DNA from: Ricinus communis
Lineage: Eukaryota > Streptophyta > Magnoliopsida > Malpighiales > Euphorbiaceae
DNA length: 64,000 nt
Direction of reading: 5' to 3'
NCBI RefSeq assembly: GCF_019578655.1
Contig: NC_063264.1
Location: 12,751,213-12,815,212, forward strand
Shown here: one piece after another, positions 14,001-26,565 of the stretch
Layout of the letters: each line of letters begins with the position of its first letter
How positions within the stretch are numbered: the first letter of the stretch is position 1
Position numbers and translations under genes: made by a program
Notes under the pieces: generated by a model
Database searches by the model: none
The model's input: only the letters and a program-made list of their open reading frames with translations
Told to the model about the DNA's origin: nothing

Positions 14001-17000
14001 TATACCCCGCGTACGGGATTGTTTTTTCATATTAAAAAATCTATCCCTTTTATAAGGGTGTTTTCTCATACTCACAAATATACCCTTCCTACGAGGTTGT
14101 TTTCTTATATTCACAAATATATCCTTCTTACGAGGTTGATTTCTCATATTCATAAATATATTCTTTTTACAACGGTTTTAACTCATAGTCACAAATATAC
14201 TCCATTTACGGAGTTGTTTTCTTATATTAAAAAATATAACCCTATTATATGGGTTGTTTTCTCATACTCACAAACATACCCGTTTTACGGGGTTGATTTC
14301 TCATATCCATAAATGTATCCCTCTCACAGGGTTTTTTTCTAATTTTTACAAATATACCCCTCTTACGGGGTTGTTTTCTCATATTAAGAAATATACTCCT
14401 TTTACGCGGATATTTTCTCACACTCACATATATACCCCTCTTACAGGGTTACTTTTTCATATTCAGAAATATACCCCTCTTACGAGGTTGATTTCTCATA
14501 TTCATAAATATGCCTCTTTTACAACGTTGTTTCCTTATATTCACAAATATACTTCAGTTATGAGGTTGTTTTCTTCTATTCCCAAATATACCCCTATGAA
14601 GAGGTTGTTTTCTCATACTCAGAAATATACCATTTATACAAGGTTGTTTTCTAATATTGACAAATAAACCCCTCTTACGGGGTTGTTTTTTTATACTCAC
14701 AAATATACCCCTCTCACGGGGTTTTTCTCTAATTTTTACAAATATACCTCTCTTACTCGGTTATTTTCTTATATTGACAAATATACCCCTCTCACGGGGT
14801 TGTTTTCTCAAATTAATAAATAAATCCCTTTTAAGGGGTTGTTTTCTCATATTCACAAATATACCCCTCTTACGACGATGATTTCTCATATTCATAAATA
14901 CGTCGTTGTTTCCTCATACTCACAAATATACTCAACTTACGGGGTCGATTTCTTCTATTAACTATTATACCCGTTTAAAAGGGTTGTTTTCTCATATTAA
15001 AAAATATATCGCTTTTATGCGGGTGTTTTCTCATACTCTCAAATATACCCCTCTTACAGGGTTGTTTTTTCATATTCACAAATATACCCCTCTTACAGGG
15101 TTGTTCTCTCATATTTCCCAATATACCCCTCTTGCAGGGTTATTTTCTGATATTGACAAATATAATCCTTTATTGGGGTTGTTCTCTCATACTCACAAAT
15201 ATACCCTTTTTACAGGGTTGTTTTCTAATATTGATAAATATACCACTCTTACGGGGTTGCTTTCTCATATTAAAAGACATATCCCAATTGTGGGATTGCT
15301 CTCTCATATTACCAATATACCCCTCTTTCGGGGTTGATTTCTCATATTTATAAATATATCCCTTTTACGTTGTTGTTTCCTCATATTCACAAATATATCC
15401 GACTTACGTAGTTGTTTTCTTATATTGACAAATATACCCCATTTACGGAGTTATTTTCTCATATTAAAAAATATACAACTGTTATGGAGTGATTCTCTCA
15501 TACTCATAAATATATCCCTCCTACGGGTTTCTTTTCTCATATTCACAAATATACCTATCTTATGGGATGGTTTTCTCATTTTCATAAAAATAACCCTCTT
15601 ACGGGGTTGTTTTCTTATATTGAAAAACACACCTCTTTTATCGGGATGTTGTATCATACCCATAGTTATATCCCTTCTTACAGGGTTGATTTCGTATATA
15701 AATATATCCCTTTTATGGTATTGTACTCATAATAAAAAACATACCCGACTTTCGAGGTGGTTTTCTAGTATTTATAAATATATTATGCTACGACATTGTT
15801 TTCTCATATTAAAAGATATATCCCTATTATGGGGTTGTTTTCTCATACTCATGAATATAACCCTTTTACGGGGTTTTTTTCTCATTTTCACATATAGACC
15901 CCTCTCGCGGGGTTAGTTTCTCATATTCACAAATATACCCCTCTTACGAGGTTCTTTTCTCATATTCATATATATACCCCACTTACGGTGTTAGTTTCTC
16001 ATATTTACAAATATACCCTTCTGACGCACTTGTTTCCTCATATACACAAATATACTCCACTTGCGGGGTTGTTCTCTTGTATTAACAAATATACCCCTTT
16101 GAAGGGTTTGTTCTCTCATTTTAAAAAATATACCCTTTTACGCGGGTGTTTTCTTATACTCACAAATATACTCCTCTCACGAGGTTGTTTTCTCACACTA
16201 AAAAATGTACCCTATTATGGGGTTGCTTTCTCATGCTCACAAATATACCCCTCTTACGGGGTTGTTTTTCCATATTAAAAAAATATACCCCTATTATGGG
16301 GTTGTTTTCTCATACTCACAAATATAGCCCTCATATGGGATTGATTTTTCATATTTATAAATATATCCCTTTTACAGCGTTGTTTACTCAAACTCACAAA
16401 TATACTCGACTCACGGGGTTGTTTTCTTATATTGACAAATATACTACTCTTACGAGGTTGATTTCTCATATTCACAAATATACCCCCATTACGATATTAT
16501 TTCCCAATATTCAGAAATATACCCTTCTTACGGGGTTGTTCTCTCATATTCACAAATATACCCCTCTTACGTGGTTGTTTTCTAATTTTTACAAGCGTCC
16601 CCCTCTTAGGGGTTGTTTTCTTATATTAAAAAAATACACCTTTTACGCGGGTGTTTTTCCATACTCATAAATATACCCCTTTTATAGGATTATTTTCTTA
16701 TATTCACAAATGTAGCACTCTTACGAGGTTGATTTCTCATATTCATAAAAATACCTCTTTCACGGTGTTGTTTCCTCATACTCACAAATATACTCCATTT
16801 ACGGGGTTATTTTCTTGTATTAACAAATATATCTCTCTGAAAGGGTTGTTTTCTCATATTAAAAAATTTACTCCTATTACGTGATTATTTTTTCATACTC
16901 ACAAATATACCCCTCTTACGTGGTTGTTTTCTCATATTCACAAATATACCCCTCTTACGGTGTTGGTTTCTCATACTAAAAAATATACCACTATTATGGG

Positions 17001-18126
17001 GTTGTTTTCTCATACTCACAAATATACCACTATTATGGGGTTGTTTTCTCATACTCACAAATATACCCCTCTTATGGGATTGACTTCTCATATTCCTAAA
17101 TATATCCCTTTTATGGTGTTTTTCACTAATAGTCACAAATATACCAACTTACTGGGTTGATTGCTCATATCCATAATTATACCCATCTTACGACGTTATT
17201 TCTGCATATTCACAAATATACCTCTCTTGCGGGTTTGTTTTCTCATATTCATAAATATACCCCTCTCACGGGATTGTTATCTAATTTTGACAAATATATC
17301 CCTCTTACGGGGTTGTTTTCTTATATTAAAGAATATACCTTTTTCTCCGGGTGTTTTCTCATACTCACAAATATATTCCTCTTACGGGATTATTTTTGCA
17401 TATTAAAAAACTTACCCCTATTATGGGGTTGTTTTCTCATACTCACAAATATAGCGCACTTAGGGGATTGTTTTCTTATATTTACAAATATACCCCCTTA
17501 CGGGGTTATTTTCTTATAGTCACAAATATACCCCTTTTACGGTTTGTTTCCTTATACTCACAAATATACTCCAGTTACAAGGTTGTTTTCTTCTATTAAC
17601 AAATATACCCCTCTAAACGAGTTGTTTTCTCATATTATAAAATATGGCCCTTTTACGCGGGCGTTTTCTCATACTCACAAATGTACCCCTCTTATAGGGT
17701 TGTTTTATCATATTAATAAATAAACCACTCTTCCGGGATTGATTTCTCAAATTCACAAATATACCCCTTTTACGGCGTTGTTTTCTTATATTCATTAATA
17801 TACCCCTTTTATAGGATTGTTATATAATACTCACAAATATACTCGTCTTAACGGGTTATATTCTAATATTGTTAAATATACCCCTCTTACGGGATTGTTT
17901 TCTGATATAAAAATATATACCCCTCTTACGAGGTTGTTTTCTCATATTCATAAATATACCTCTCTTTCAGGGTTGTTTTCTCATATTCACAAATATAGCA
18001 CTCTTATGGGGTGTACTTTGTTATATTAACAAATATACCCCTTTATGGGGTTGTTCTATCATACTCACAACAAATATACCCCTACTATGAGCTTGTTTTC
18101 TAATATTGACAAATATACCCCTCTTT
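11046..18126 (+). repeat. Satellite A array, plus-orientation block, left part
   Basis: This is the same satellite as 1-10975, now with GGGGTTGTTTTCTC on the plus strand and tails such as AATATACCCCTCTTAC. Common variants have centres CATATTAAAAAATATAC, CATACTCACAAATATAC, TTATATTGACAAATATAC and CATATTCATAAATATAT. A recurrent trio is a TATCCCTTTTACG tail, then a GTTGTTTACTCATAC monomer with an ATACCCGACTTAC tail, then a TTATATTGAC monomer. It recurs at irregular spacing, often a few hundred bp, which suggests a decayed higher-order repeat. No gene or RNA is seen here. Confidence 0.95.
16985..17062 (+). repeat. Two identical adjacent satellite monomers
   Basis: Two consecutive 39-bp monomers (16985-17023 and 17024-17062) are identical to each other. 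Both carry the unusual tail ATACCACTATTATGGGG. Neighbouring monomers normally differ at many positions, so this looks like a recent single-monomer duplication. Confidence 0.85.
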
Positions 18127-18358
18127 AATAGGACTCCTTACGAGCATTGTTTTTATCTACCATTATCTAAAAGTAATCAAATTATTAATGACTGGACGAA
18201 ACCAAGAAATGACCCCTCATGTGCAAAATTATAGAAGTATCCCTTTAAGATCAACCAATTCCATCGAATTGAGTATGATTGTATGTGTGATATCAATTAC
18301 TATACTAGGAATATCAATGAACCCAATTATTGAAATTGCTCAAGATACCCTTTTTTAG
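18127..18358 (+). pseudogene. ndhB: Plastid-derived ndhB 3' end (NUPT)
   Basis: An open frame from ATA at 18128 through the TAG at 18356-18358 (76 sense codons) matches the C-terminal end of plastid NDH subunit 2 (NdhB), a membrane subunit of the chloroplast NADH dehydrogenase-like complex. I recognise the blocks [28 protein letters not shown] and IAQDTLF followed by the stop. Some residues differ from the highly conserved protein as I remember it, for example GLU in IIEIAQ. The 5' exon, intron and most of the second exon are missing, so this cannot make a functional protein. Satellite DNA lies directly to the left, so this is plastid DNA moved to the nucleus rather than a chloroplast contig. 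Confidence 0.92.
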
Positions 18359-18482
18359 CTTCTAGAATCTATTTCTTAGTTCAAGATCCCTCTTACTAAC
18401 TGGAATCAAAGAATTGGTAGATTTGTTCCGCCTAAAATGGAATTGGTTAGGGTTATGAACTTATAATCTATAATCTGATAAT
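18359..18482 (+). other. Plastid 3' flank of ndhB, same NUPT
   Basis: The roughly 120 bp after the ndhB stop continue without satellite character (CTTCTAGAATCTATTTC, then CTGGAATCAAAGAATTG, GTTCCGCCTAAAATGG and GGGTTATGAACTTATAATC). They look like the conserved spacer downstream of ndhB toward trnL-CAA in the plastid inverted repeat, judged from memory. Satellite resumes at about 18483 with TTATTTTCTCATATTCAC. The joins sit near a monomer boundary and the ACGGGG part of the monomer is missing, which fits end joining with a small loss. Confidence 0.75.
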
Positions 18483-21400
18483 TTTATTTTCTCATATTCA
18501 CAACTATATCCCTCTTACGGGGTTGATTTTCCATATTCAGAAATATATCCATTTTAAGGTGTTGTTTAGTCATATTTATAAATTTATCACTATTATGGGG
18601 TTGTTTACTCATGCTCACAAATATACCCGGCTTACAAGGTTATTTTCTTATATTGACAAATATACCCTTCTTATGTGGTTCTTTTGTCATATTAAAAATA
18701 TTACCCCTTTTATGGAGTTATTTTTTCAAACTCACAAATATACCCCTTTTATGGGATTCTCTTCTTATATTCACAAATATAGCCCTCTTACAGGGTTATT
18801 TTCTCATATTCACAAATATACCCCTCTTCTAGAGTTATTTTCTCATATTCATAAATATACCCTTCTTACGGGGTGCTTTTGTCATATTTACAAATATATC
18901 TCTATTATAGGATTATTCTCTCATATTCACAAATATACCCTTCTTATGGGGTCGTTTGTAGAGATGAAAAGATATTCCCCTTTTACGTTGTTGTTTTCTC
19001 ATACTCATAAATATACCCCACTTACAAGGTTGTTTTGTCATATTCATAAATATACCGCTATTATAGGGTTGTTTTCTTATATTCACAAATATATCGCTCT
19101 TATGGGGTGTCTTCTCATACTCACAACAAATTCACCCGACGTATATAATTCTTTTATATATTGATAAATATACCCCTTTTATGGGGTTGTTCTATCATAC
19201 TCACAACAAATATACCCCTCTTATGCGGTTATTTTCTAATATTGGAAAATATACCCATCTTATTGGATTGTTTTCTTATATTAAAAAATATACCCCTTTT
19301 ATGGGGTTGATTTCTCATACTCACAAATATACCCCTCTCATGGGGTTGTTTTCTGACACTCACAAACATACCCCTCTCACAGGGTTATTTTCTCATATCC
19401 ATAAATATACCCTTGTTGCGGGGTTGTTTTCTCATATTAAAGAATATACCCATCCTACGGGTTTGTTTTCGTATATTAAAAATAGGCCCCTATTCTGGGG
19501 TTGTTTTCTCATACTTAGAAATCTACCCATGTTACGTGGTTTTTTTTTATATTAAAAAATATACCCCTATTATGGGGTTGTTTTCTCATACTCATAAATA
19601 TACACCTCTTACGAGATTATTTTCTCATACTCACAAATATATCTCTCTTATGGGGTTGTTTTCTCATATTCACATATATACCCCTATTACGAGGGGTATA
19701 TACCGCTTGTATAGGGCGTTTTATCTTATATTGACACATATACCCCTTTTACGGGGTTGTTCTATCATACTCACAACAAATATACCCTCCTTTCTAGGTT
19801 GTTTTCTCAAATTAAAAAATATACCCCTCTTATGGGGTTGTTTTCTCATATTAAAAAAAAATACCCCTGTTATGAGATTGTTTTCTCATATTCACAAATA
19901 TAACCCTCTTACGGGGTTGTTTTCTCATATTAAAAAATATACCCCTATTGTAAGGTTTTTTCTTATATTTACCAATATACACCACTTACGGGGTTGATTT
20001 CTCATATTCTTAAATATGCCCCGTTTACGATGTTGTTTCCTCATATTCATAAATGTACCACTCTTATGACGTTGTTTTCTCATATTCATAAATATATCCC
20101 ACTTATGGGGTTGTTTACTAATTTTTACAAATATAACTCTCTTAAGGGGTTGTTTTCTCATATTAAAAAATATACTCCTTTTACGCGATTGTTTTCTTAA
20201 CTCACAAATACACACCTTTTACGGGGTTGTTTTCTCATATTCACAAATATACCCGTCTTACAGTGTTCATTTCTCATATTCATAAATATACTCCTATTAC
20301 GATGATGTTTCCTCAAACTCAAAAATATACCCCACGTACGGGGTTGTTTTCTTATATTAATAATTATACTCTTCTTACGAGGTTGTTTTGTCATATTAAA
20401 AGATATACCCTTTTTATGGGGTTGGTTTCCAAAGCTTACGAATATACCACTCTTACGGGATTATTTTTCTATATTTACAAATATACCCCTCATATAGGGT
20501 TGCATTTTCATATTCATAAATATACCCATCTTACGAGGTTGTTTTCTTAAATTGACTAATACACCGCTGTTATATGGTTGTTTTCTCATATTAAAAAATA
20601 TACCCCTTTTACGCGGTTGGTTTCTCATACTCACAAATATAGCCCTCTTATGGGGTTGTTTTCTTAAATTCATAAATATACCCCTCTTATAGGGTTTATT
20701 TCTCATATTAATAAATATATCCAATTTACGACGTTGTTTACTAATACTCATAAATACAACCCTCTTATGGGGCTGTATTCTCGTATTAAAGATATACCCC
20801 TATTATGGGTCTACTTTCTCATACTCACAAATATACCCCTTTTACGGGTTTTTTTCTCATATTCATAAATATACCCCTATTATGGGTTTGTTTGCTTATA
20901 TTCACAAATATAACCCTCTTATGAGGTTGTTTACTCATATTCACAAATATACTCCACTTACGGGTTTGATTTCTCATATTCATAAATATATTGCCTTTAT
21001 GGCGTTGTATACTCAAACTCAGAAATAGAGCTAACTTACGGGGTTGTTTTCTTATACTGACAAATGTACCTCTCTTACAGGGTTGATTTCTCATATACAT
21101 TAATGTATCCCTTTTACGACGTTGTTTACTCATACTAACAATTATACCCGACTCTTGGGGTTGTTTTCTAATATTGAAAAATATACCCCTCTTACAAGGT
21201 TGTTTTCTCATATTAAAAAATATACTCCTCTTATAGGATTATTTTCTCATATCAAAAAATATACCCCTACTATGGCGTTGTTTTCTTATACTCGCAAATA
21301 TACCCTTCTTACGAGGTTGTTTTTCATATTAAGAAATAGATTCCTATTATGGGGTTGTTTCTTCATACTCACAAATATACTCCTCTTACGGGGTTGTTTT

Positions 21401-24400
21401 CTCGTATTCACAAATATTCCCTTCTTACGGGGTTGTTTTCTTATTTTCACATATACACCTCTACCCCGGGGTTGTTCTATCATACTCACAAATATACCGC
21501 TCTTACGAGGTTCTTTGTTATATTGACAAATATACCCCTTTTATGGGGTTGTTCTATCATTCACGAATATACTCCTCTTACGAGGTTGTTTTCTAATATT
21601 GACAAATATACGCTTCTAATGGGGTTATTTTCTCAAATTGAAAAATATACCCTTGTTACGGGGTTATTTCTCATATTCACAAATATACCCCTCTTACAAG
21701 GTTGACTTCTCATAATCACAAATATATCCCTCTTACGGTGTTGTTTACTCATACTCACAAATATACCCGACTTATGGGTTGTTTTCTTATATTCAGAAAT
21801 ATAATCCTATTGTAGGGTTGTTTTATCGTATTAAAAAATATACTCCTGTTATTGTGTTGTTTTCTCAAACTGAAAAATATACTCTTCTTCAAGGGTTGTA
21901 CTCTCATATTCACAAATGTAACCCTCATATGGTGTTGATTTCTCATATTCATAAATATATCCCTTTTACAACGTTGTTTACTCATACTAACAAATGTACC
22001 CGACTTACGGGCTTGACAAATATTGACAAATATACCCCTCTTATGGGCTTGCTTTCTCATATTAATAAATATACCCTATTTACGGTTGTTCTTTTATATT
22101 AAAAATATACCCCGATTATGGGGTTGTTTTCTAATACTCACAAATATACCCCTCTTATGAGGTTGTTTTCTCATATTAAAAAATAAACCCCTATTATCAG
22201 GTGTTTTCTCATACTCACAATTATACCCCTCTAACGGGGTTGTTTTCTAATATTTACAAATATACCCATTCTATGAGGTTGTTTTCTCATTTTAAAAGTA
22301 TACCTCTGTTACGGAGTTGTTTTCTCATATTCACAAATATACCCCTCTTACGGGGTTGATTTCTTATATTCATAAATAACCCTTTTTATGTATTGTCTCC
22401 TCATACTTAAAAATAGACTGCATGTACGGGGTTATACCTGAGGTTGTTTACTTATACTCACAAATCTACCCGACTTAGAGGGTTCTTTCTTATATCGACA
22501 AATATATCCCTTTTATGGGGTTGTTCTTTGATACTCATAAATAAAGCACTCTGACGGGGTTATTTTCTCATATTTACAATTATACCCATCTTATTTGGTT
22601 GTTTTCTCAAATTCAAAAATTTATCTCTCTTACGGGGTTGTTTTCTCTTATGAAAAAACATACCCCTTTTATGTGGTTGTCTTCTCATATTCACAAATAT
22701 ACCCCATATATGAGTTTGGTTTCTCAAATTCATAAAATATCCCTTTTCCGGGATTGTTTACTCATACTCACAAATATACCCGATAAAGGGGTTCGTTTCT
22801 TATATTGACAAATATACCAGTCTTACGGGGTTCTTTTCTCATATTAAAAGATATATCCTTTTTATGTTGTTGTTTTCTCAAACTCAAAGATATACTCCTC
22901 TTATAGTGTTGTTTTCTCGTATTCATAAATATACTCCTCTTACGGGGATATTTTCTAATATTAACAAATATACCTCTTTTACGAGGGATGTTTTCTCATA
23001 TTATAAGATATACTTCTTTTACGATGTTGTTTTCTCATACATACAAATATATCGCTCTTACGGGGTTGATTTCTCATATTAAAAAACATACCGCTTTTAC
23101 GGCATTGTTTCCTCCGAGTCATAAATATACCCCACTTACGGGGTTATTTTCTAACATTTACGAAAATACCCCTCTTACAGGGTTGTTTTCTCATATGAAA
23201 AAATATACCCTTTCTATGTGGTTGTTCTCTCATATTCACAAATATACCCCTCATATGGGCTTGATTTTTCATATTCATAAATGTATCCCTTTTATGGGGT
23301 TGTTTACTCATATTGACAAATATACCCGACCTATGGGGTTGTATTCTTATATTGACCAATATCTCTTACAAGGTTGTTTTTTTTTATTAAAAAATATACC
23401 TCTTTTATGTGGTTGTCTCAAGCTTACAAATGTACCCCTCTTACAGGGTTGTTTCTCATATTCACAAATATACCACTTTTTAGTAGTTTTTTTCTCATAC
23501 ACATAAATATACCAATCATACGGGTTTGATTTCTCATATTCATAAATGTATCCCTTTTATGGGGTTGTTTACACATACTTACAAATATACCCATCTTAGC
23601 CCTCTTACGGGATTATTTCCTTATATTATAAACATACCACCTTTTATGAGGTTGTTTTCTCATTCTAAAAAATATAGCCCACTTATGGGGTTATTTTCTC
23701 ATATTTATAAATATTCTCCTCTTACGGGATTGTTCTTTGATACTCACAAATAAAGCACTCTTACGAGGTTATTTTCTGATATTCAAAAATATACCCCTCT
23801 TACAGGATTGTTTTCTCATATTCACAAATTTACCTCTCTTAAGGTGTTGTTTTCTAATATTGATAAAAATACCCCTCTTACGGGATTATTTTCTCATATG
23901 AAAAAATGTACCCCATTTATGTGGTTCTTTTGTCATATTCATAAATATACCCCTCATACGGGGTTGCTTTCTCATATTCATAAATGTATCCTTTTACGGT
24001 GTTGTTTACTCACACTACTCCGCGAAATATACCGAGCTTAGAGGGTTGTTTTCTTATATTAATAAATATACCATTCTCACGGGGTATCTTCTCTTATTGA
24101 AAAATATACCCATTTTATATTGTTATTGTTTGATACTCACAAATATACCACTATGACTGGGTTATTTTCTCATATTCACAAATATACCCCTCTTACGGGA
24201 TTATTCTCTCATGTTCATAAATTTACCCCCCTTACAGTTTTGTTTTCTATTATTGTCAAAAATACCCCTCTTACGAGGTTGTTTTCTCATATAAAAAATA
24301 TACTCCTTTATTTATATGGTTGTTTTCTAATATTCATAAATATGTCCCTCATACGGTGTTGATTTCTTAATTCATAAATGTATCTATTTTACGGGGCTGT

Positions 24401-25794
24401 TTACTCTAACTCACAAATATTGACAAATATACCTATCTTACGAGGTTGTTTTCTCCTATTAAAAAACATACCCTTTTATGGGGTTGTTCTCTAATACTCA
24501 CAAATAAAGCACCCTGACGGGGTAATTTTCTCATATTCACAAATATACCCCTCTACAAGGTTGTTTTCTCATATTCACAAATTTACCTCCCTTACAGTGT
24601 TATTATCTATTATTGACAAAAATACCCCTCTTATGGGGTTGTTTTCTCATACTGAGAAATATAGCCGACTTAGGGGGTTGTTTTCTTATATTGACAAATA
24701 TACCCCTCTTACGGGGTTGTTTTCTCATATTAAAAATACACCTCTTTTATGCGGTTTTTACTCACACTCTCAGATATATCCGACTTAGGGGGTTGTTTTC
24801 TTATATTGACAAATATATCCCTCATACGAGGTTGTTTTCTTATATTAAAAAACATACCACTTTTATAGGTTTATTCTCTCATTCTCAGAAATATACCCCT
24901 CGTATGGGGTTATTTTCTCATATTCACAAATATTCCCTCTTACGGAGTCGTTTTTTTATACTCACAAATACATCCCTCTTACATGGTTATTTCCTTATAT
25001 TGATAAATACACCCATTCTGCGAGGTTGTTCTATGATACTCACAAATATACCCCTCATATGGGTTTCTTTTTAATTTTGACAAATATACCTCTCTTTTGG
25101 GTTGTTTTCTCATATTAAAAATATACTCCTGTTACGGGATTATTTTCTCTGATTCACAAATATGCCCCTTCTACGGGGATGATTTTTCATATTCATAAAT
25201 GTAACTTTTTTACGGTGTTGTTTACTCATACTCACAAATATACCCAATTTAGGAGGGGTCTTTTCTTATACGGACAAATATACCACTCTTACGATGTTGT
25301 TTTCTCCTATTAAAAAATATACCCCTTTTACAAGGTTGTTCTCTCATATTAAAAAATATACTCATCTTACAGGGTTGTTTTCTTATATTGATAAATATAT
25401 CTCTTTTACGGTGTTATTTCCTAATACTAATAATAATACCCCTTTTACGGGATTATTTTCTCATATGAATAAATATACCCTTTTTACGGGGTTGTTTACT
25501 CATACTCACAAATATACCCGACATAGGGGGTTGTTTTCTTATATTAACAAATATACCAGTCTTACGGGGTTGTTTTCTCCAATTAAAAATATACCCCTTT
25601 TATGTGGTTGTTTTCTCAGACTCACAAATATACCCTACTTCCTGGGTTGTTTTCTCATATCCATAAATATACGCTTCTTACGGTGTTGTTTTCTAATATT
25701 GACAAATATACCTGATATAAGGAGTTGTTCTCTTATATTGCCAAATAAACCCCTCTTACGGGGTTATTTTCTCATATTAAAAAATATACCCTTT

Positions 25795-26026
25795 TATAGG
25801 GTGTTTACTCATATTAAGAAATATAGCCGATTTAAGGGGTTGTTTTCTTGTATCAACAAATATACCCCTCTTACGAGGTTGTTTTCTCGTATTAAAAAAT
25901 ATACCCCTTTTATAGGGTGTTTACTCATATTGAGAAATATAACTGATTTAAGGGGTTGTTTTCTTGTATTAACAAATATACCCCTCTTATGGGGTTGTTT
26001 TATCATATTAAGAAATATACCCCTTT
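25795..26026 (+). repeat. 116-bp trimer duplicated in tandem
   Basis: A three-monomer block at 25795-25910 is repeated at 25911-26026 with few changes. It consists of a TATAGGGTGTTTACTCATATT monomer start, a TTTAAGGGGTTGTTTTCTTG monomer and an AACAAATATACCCCTCTTA monomer. The offset is 116 bp at both ends, that is 39+39+38. A related trimer occurs again at about 27697-27830, so this combination has also moved over longer distance. Confidence 0.8.
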
Positions 26027-26565
26027 TATGGGGTATTTCTCTTATACTCACAAATATACGATTCTAACGGGTTATTTTCTCATATTCACAAATATATCCC
26101 TTTTACGGGGTTGGTTTCTCATATTCATAAATTCACCTCTGTTACGGTGTGATTTTCTAATATTGACAAAAATACCGCTCTTATGGGGTTGTTTACTCAT
26201 ACTCACAAATATACCTGACTTAGGTGGTTATTTTCTTATATTGATAAAAATACCCCTCTTTCAGGGTTGTTTTCTTATATTAAAAAATATACAACTTTTA
26301 TAGGGTTGTTTTCTCATTCTCATAAATATACCTCATATGGGGTTATTTTCTCATATTCACAAATATTCCTCTCTTACGGGGTTATTTTCTCATACTCACA
26401 AATATATCCCTCTTACATGGTTGTTCCTTATATTGACAAATACACCCATTTTACGGTGTTGTTCTATTATACACACAAATGTATCCCACTTCTGGGGTTT
26501 TTTCTTATATTTACAAATATACCGCTCTTACGGGGTTTTTCTCATATATGAAAAAATGTACCCCA

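Noticed and set aside
18128..18358. A functional ndhB gene
   Set aside because: Only the last 76 codons are present, with no 5' exon, intron or promoter, and the fragment lies within nuclear satellite.
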